DNA from: Rhodospirillales bacterium
GTDB taxonomy: Bacteria; Pseudomonadota; Alphaproteobacteria; Rhodospirillales; Defluviicoccaceae
Length of the DNA: 64,000 bases
NCBI GenBank assembly: GCA_016710335.1
Contig: JADJXQ010000003.1
Location: forward strand, 186,001-250,000
Direction of reading: 5' to 3'
Part shown: positions 63,734-64,000 of the stretch, piece after piece
How positions within the stretch are numbered: position 1 is the stretch's first letter
Layout: every line of letters begins with the position of its first letter
Notes under the pieces: generated by a model
What the model saw: the letters and a program-made list of their open reading frames with translations, nothing else
Told to the model about the DNA's origin: nothing
Database searches by the model: none
Position numbers and translations under genes: made by a program

Positions 63734-64000
63734 ATGGATGCGACGGTCATGCGGGTGTTGCGCACGATTTTGGGGGTGATCGCGGCCACGCTTGCGGTGG
63801 GGCTGGCGGGCTTCCTCGTCCATGGCTTTTTCGATGCAGGCACCGCCGTCGACGACAGCCACAGGCGGTTCGCCGGGCGGCGCGCCGATCCCGATCTGAC
63901 GCTGACACAGGTGAGTCCCGCGGCTGCAGGGCTGGCGGTTTCTCCGCGGCACGGGCGCGCGCCGTCCGTTGCTGGCCGTAGCGTTTCAACGCCTGGCTCG
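63734..64000 (+). CDS. Possible membrane-anchored protein, cut by the window end
   Basis: An open frame from the ATG at 63734 runs off the window without a stop (89 codons). A hydrophobic anchor (VLRTILGVIAATLAVGLAGFLVHGFF, near residues 8-33) follows a short basic start, then a polar Asp/Arg-rich part. The composition of its later part is less convincing, and competing frames exist. It is divergent from the SpmAB gene. No family is recognised. Confidence 0.35.
   Translation, partial: MDATVMRVLRTILGVIAATLAVGLAGFLVHGFFDAGTAVDDSHRRFAGRRADPDLTLTQVSPAAAGLAVSPRHGRAPSVAGRSVSTPGS

Overview
The window reads as chromosomal DNA of a GC-rich alphaproteobacterium, most likely Rhodospirillales-like; that placement is inference from gene content. 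The alphaproteobacterial markers are an ATP12-type F1 assembly chaperone, a two-domain dCTP deaminase, a TIGR02302 membrane protein, a small lipoprotein gene directly before lysA, and a rarA / RluA-type synthase / HAD phosphatase / ATP12 cluster behind the rpsM-rpsK-rpoA-rplQ end of the ribosomal operon. No rRNA, tRNA or CRISPR array was seen.

Layout. 1-2.5 kb: end of the ribosomal alpha operon (rpsM partial, rpsK, rpoA, rplQ), with a structured repeat between rpoA and rplQ. 2.5-10.4 kb: housekeeping and protein quality control (RarA, HAD enzyme, pseudouridine synthase, two tandem small heat-shock proteins, a DegP-like protease, a phosphoglycolate-phosphatase-like HAD, ATP12, acylphosphatase, ChaC). 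10.4-17.5 kb: HbpS-like protein, pantothenate genes panB/panC, dCTP deaminase, periplasmic DsrE and PCu(A)C proteins, a frameshifted P-loop ATPase, an unrecognised 333-aa protein, and a 14-codon reading frame overlapping a 34-aa membrane microprotein. 17.5-27.5 kb: HDAC-like deacetylase, LptM-like lipoprotein plus lysA, TIGR02302 protein, alpha/beta hydrolase, a VapBC pair, a transglutaminase-like enzyme with small membrane proteins, and a phospholipase-D/cardiolipin-synthase-like enzyme. 27.9-35.6 kb: acyl-CoA synthetase, M3 oligopeptidase, an ABC1/UbiB kinase, a YbjQ protein and an AsmA protein. 35.57-37.18 kb: an IS1380-type element inserted into the last codons of the AsmA gene.

37.3-50.3 kb is a Tad/Flp pilus locus: a TadG-like vWA protein on the minus strand, then two Flp pilins, CpaA, CpaB, CpaC, CpaD, CpaE, CpaF, TadB and TadC on the plus strand, mostly with stop/start overlaps, and a convergent TPR lipoprotein that ends in a SPOR domain. 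53.5-62.0 kb is a type I secretion locus on the minus strand: an RTX protein with three near-identical 336-bp internal repeats, two ABC transporter subunits (one with damaged Walker motifs) and a HlyD-type adaptor. A second copy of the structured repeat lies between the RTX and ABC genes. The window closes with a fused SpmA-SpmB membrane protein and the start of one further possible gene.

Several genes (panB/panC, the P-loop ATPase, a branched-chain aminotransferase, the IS transposase) carry single-base frame breaks, mostly apparent deletions in G/C runs. Some may be consensus errors rather than biology. The observations most worth checking are the dispersed structured repeat, the asymmetric ABC pair with its repeat-bearing RTX substrate, the exact reconstruction of the AsmA gene end, the panB-panC junction and the overlapping microproteins.
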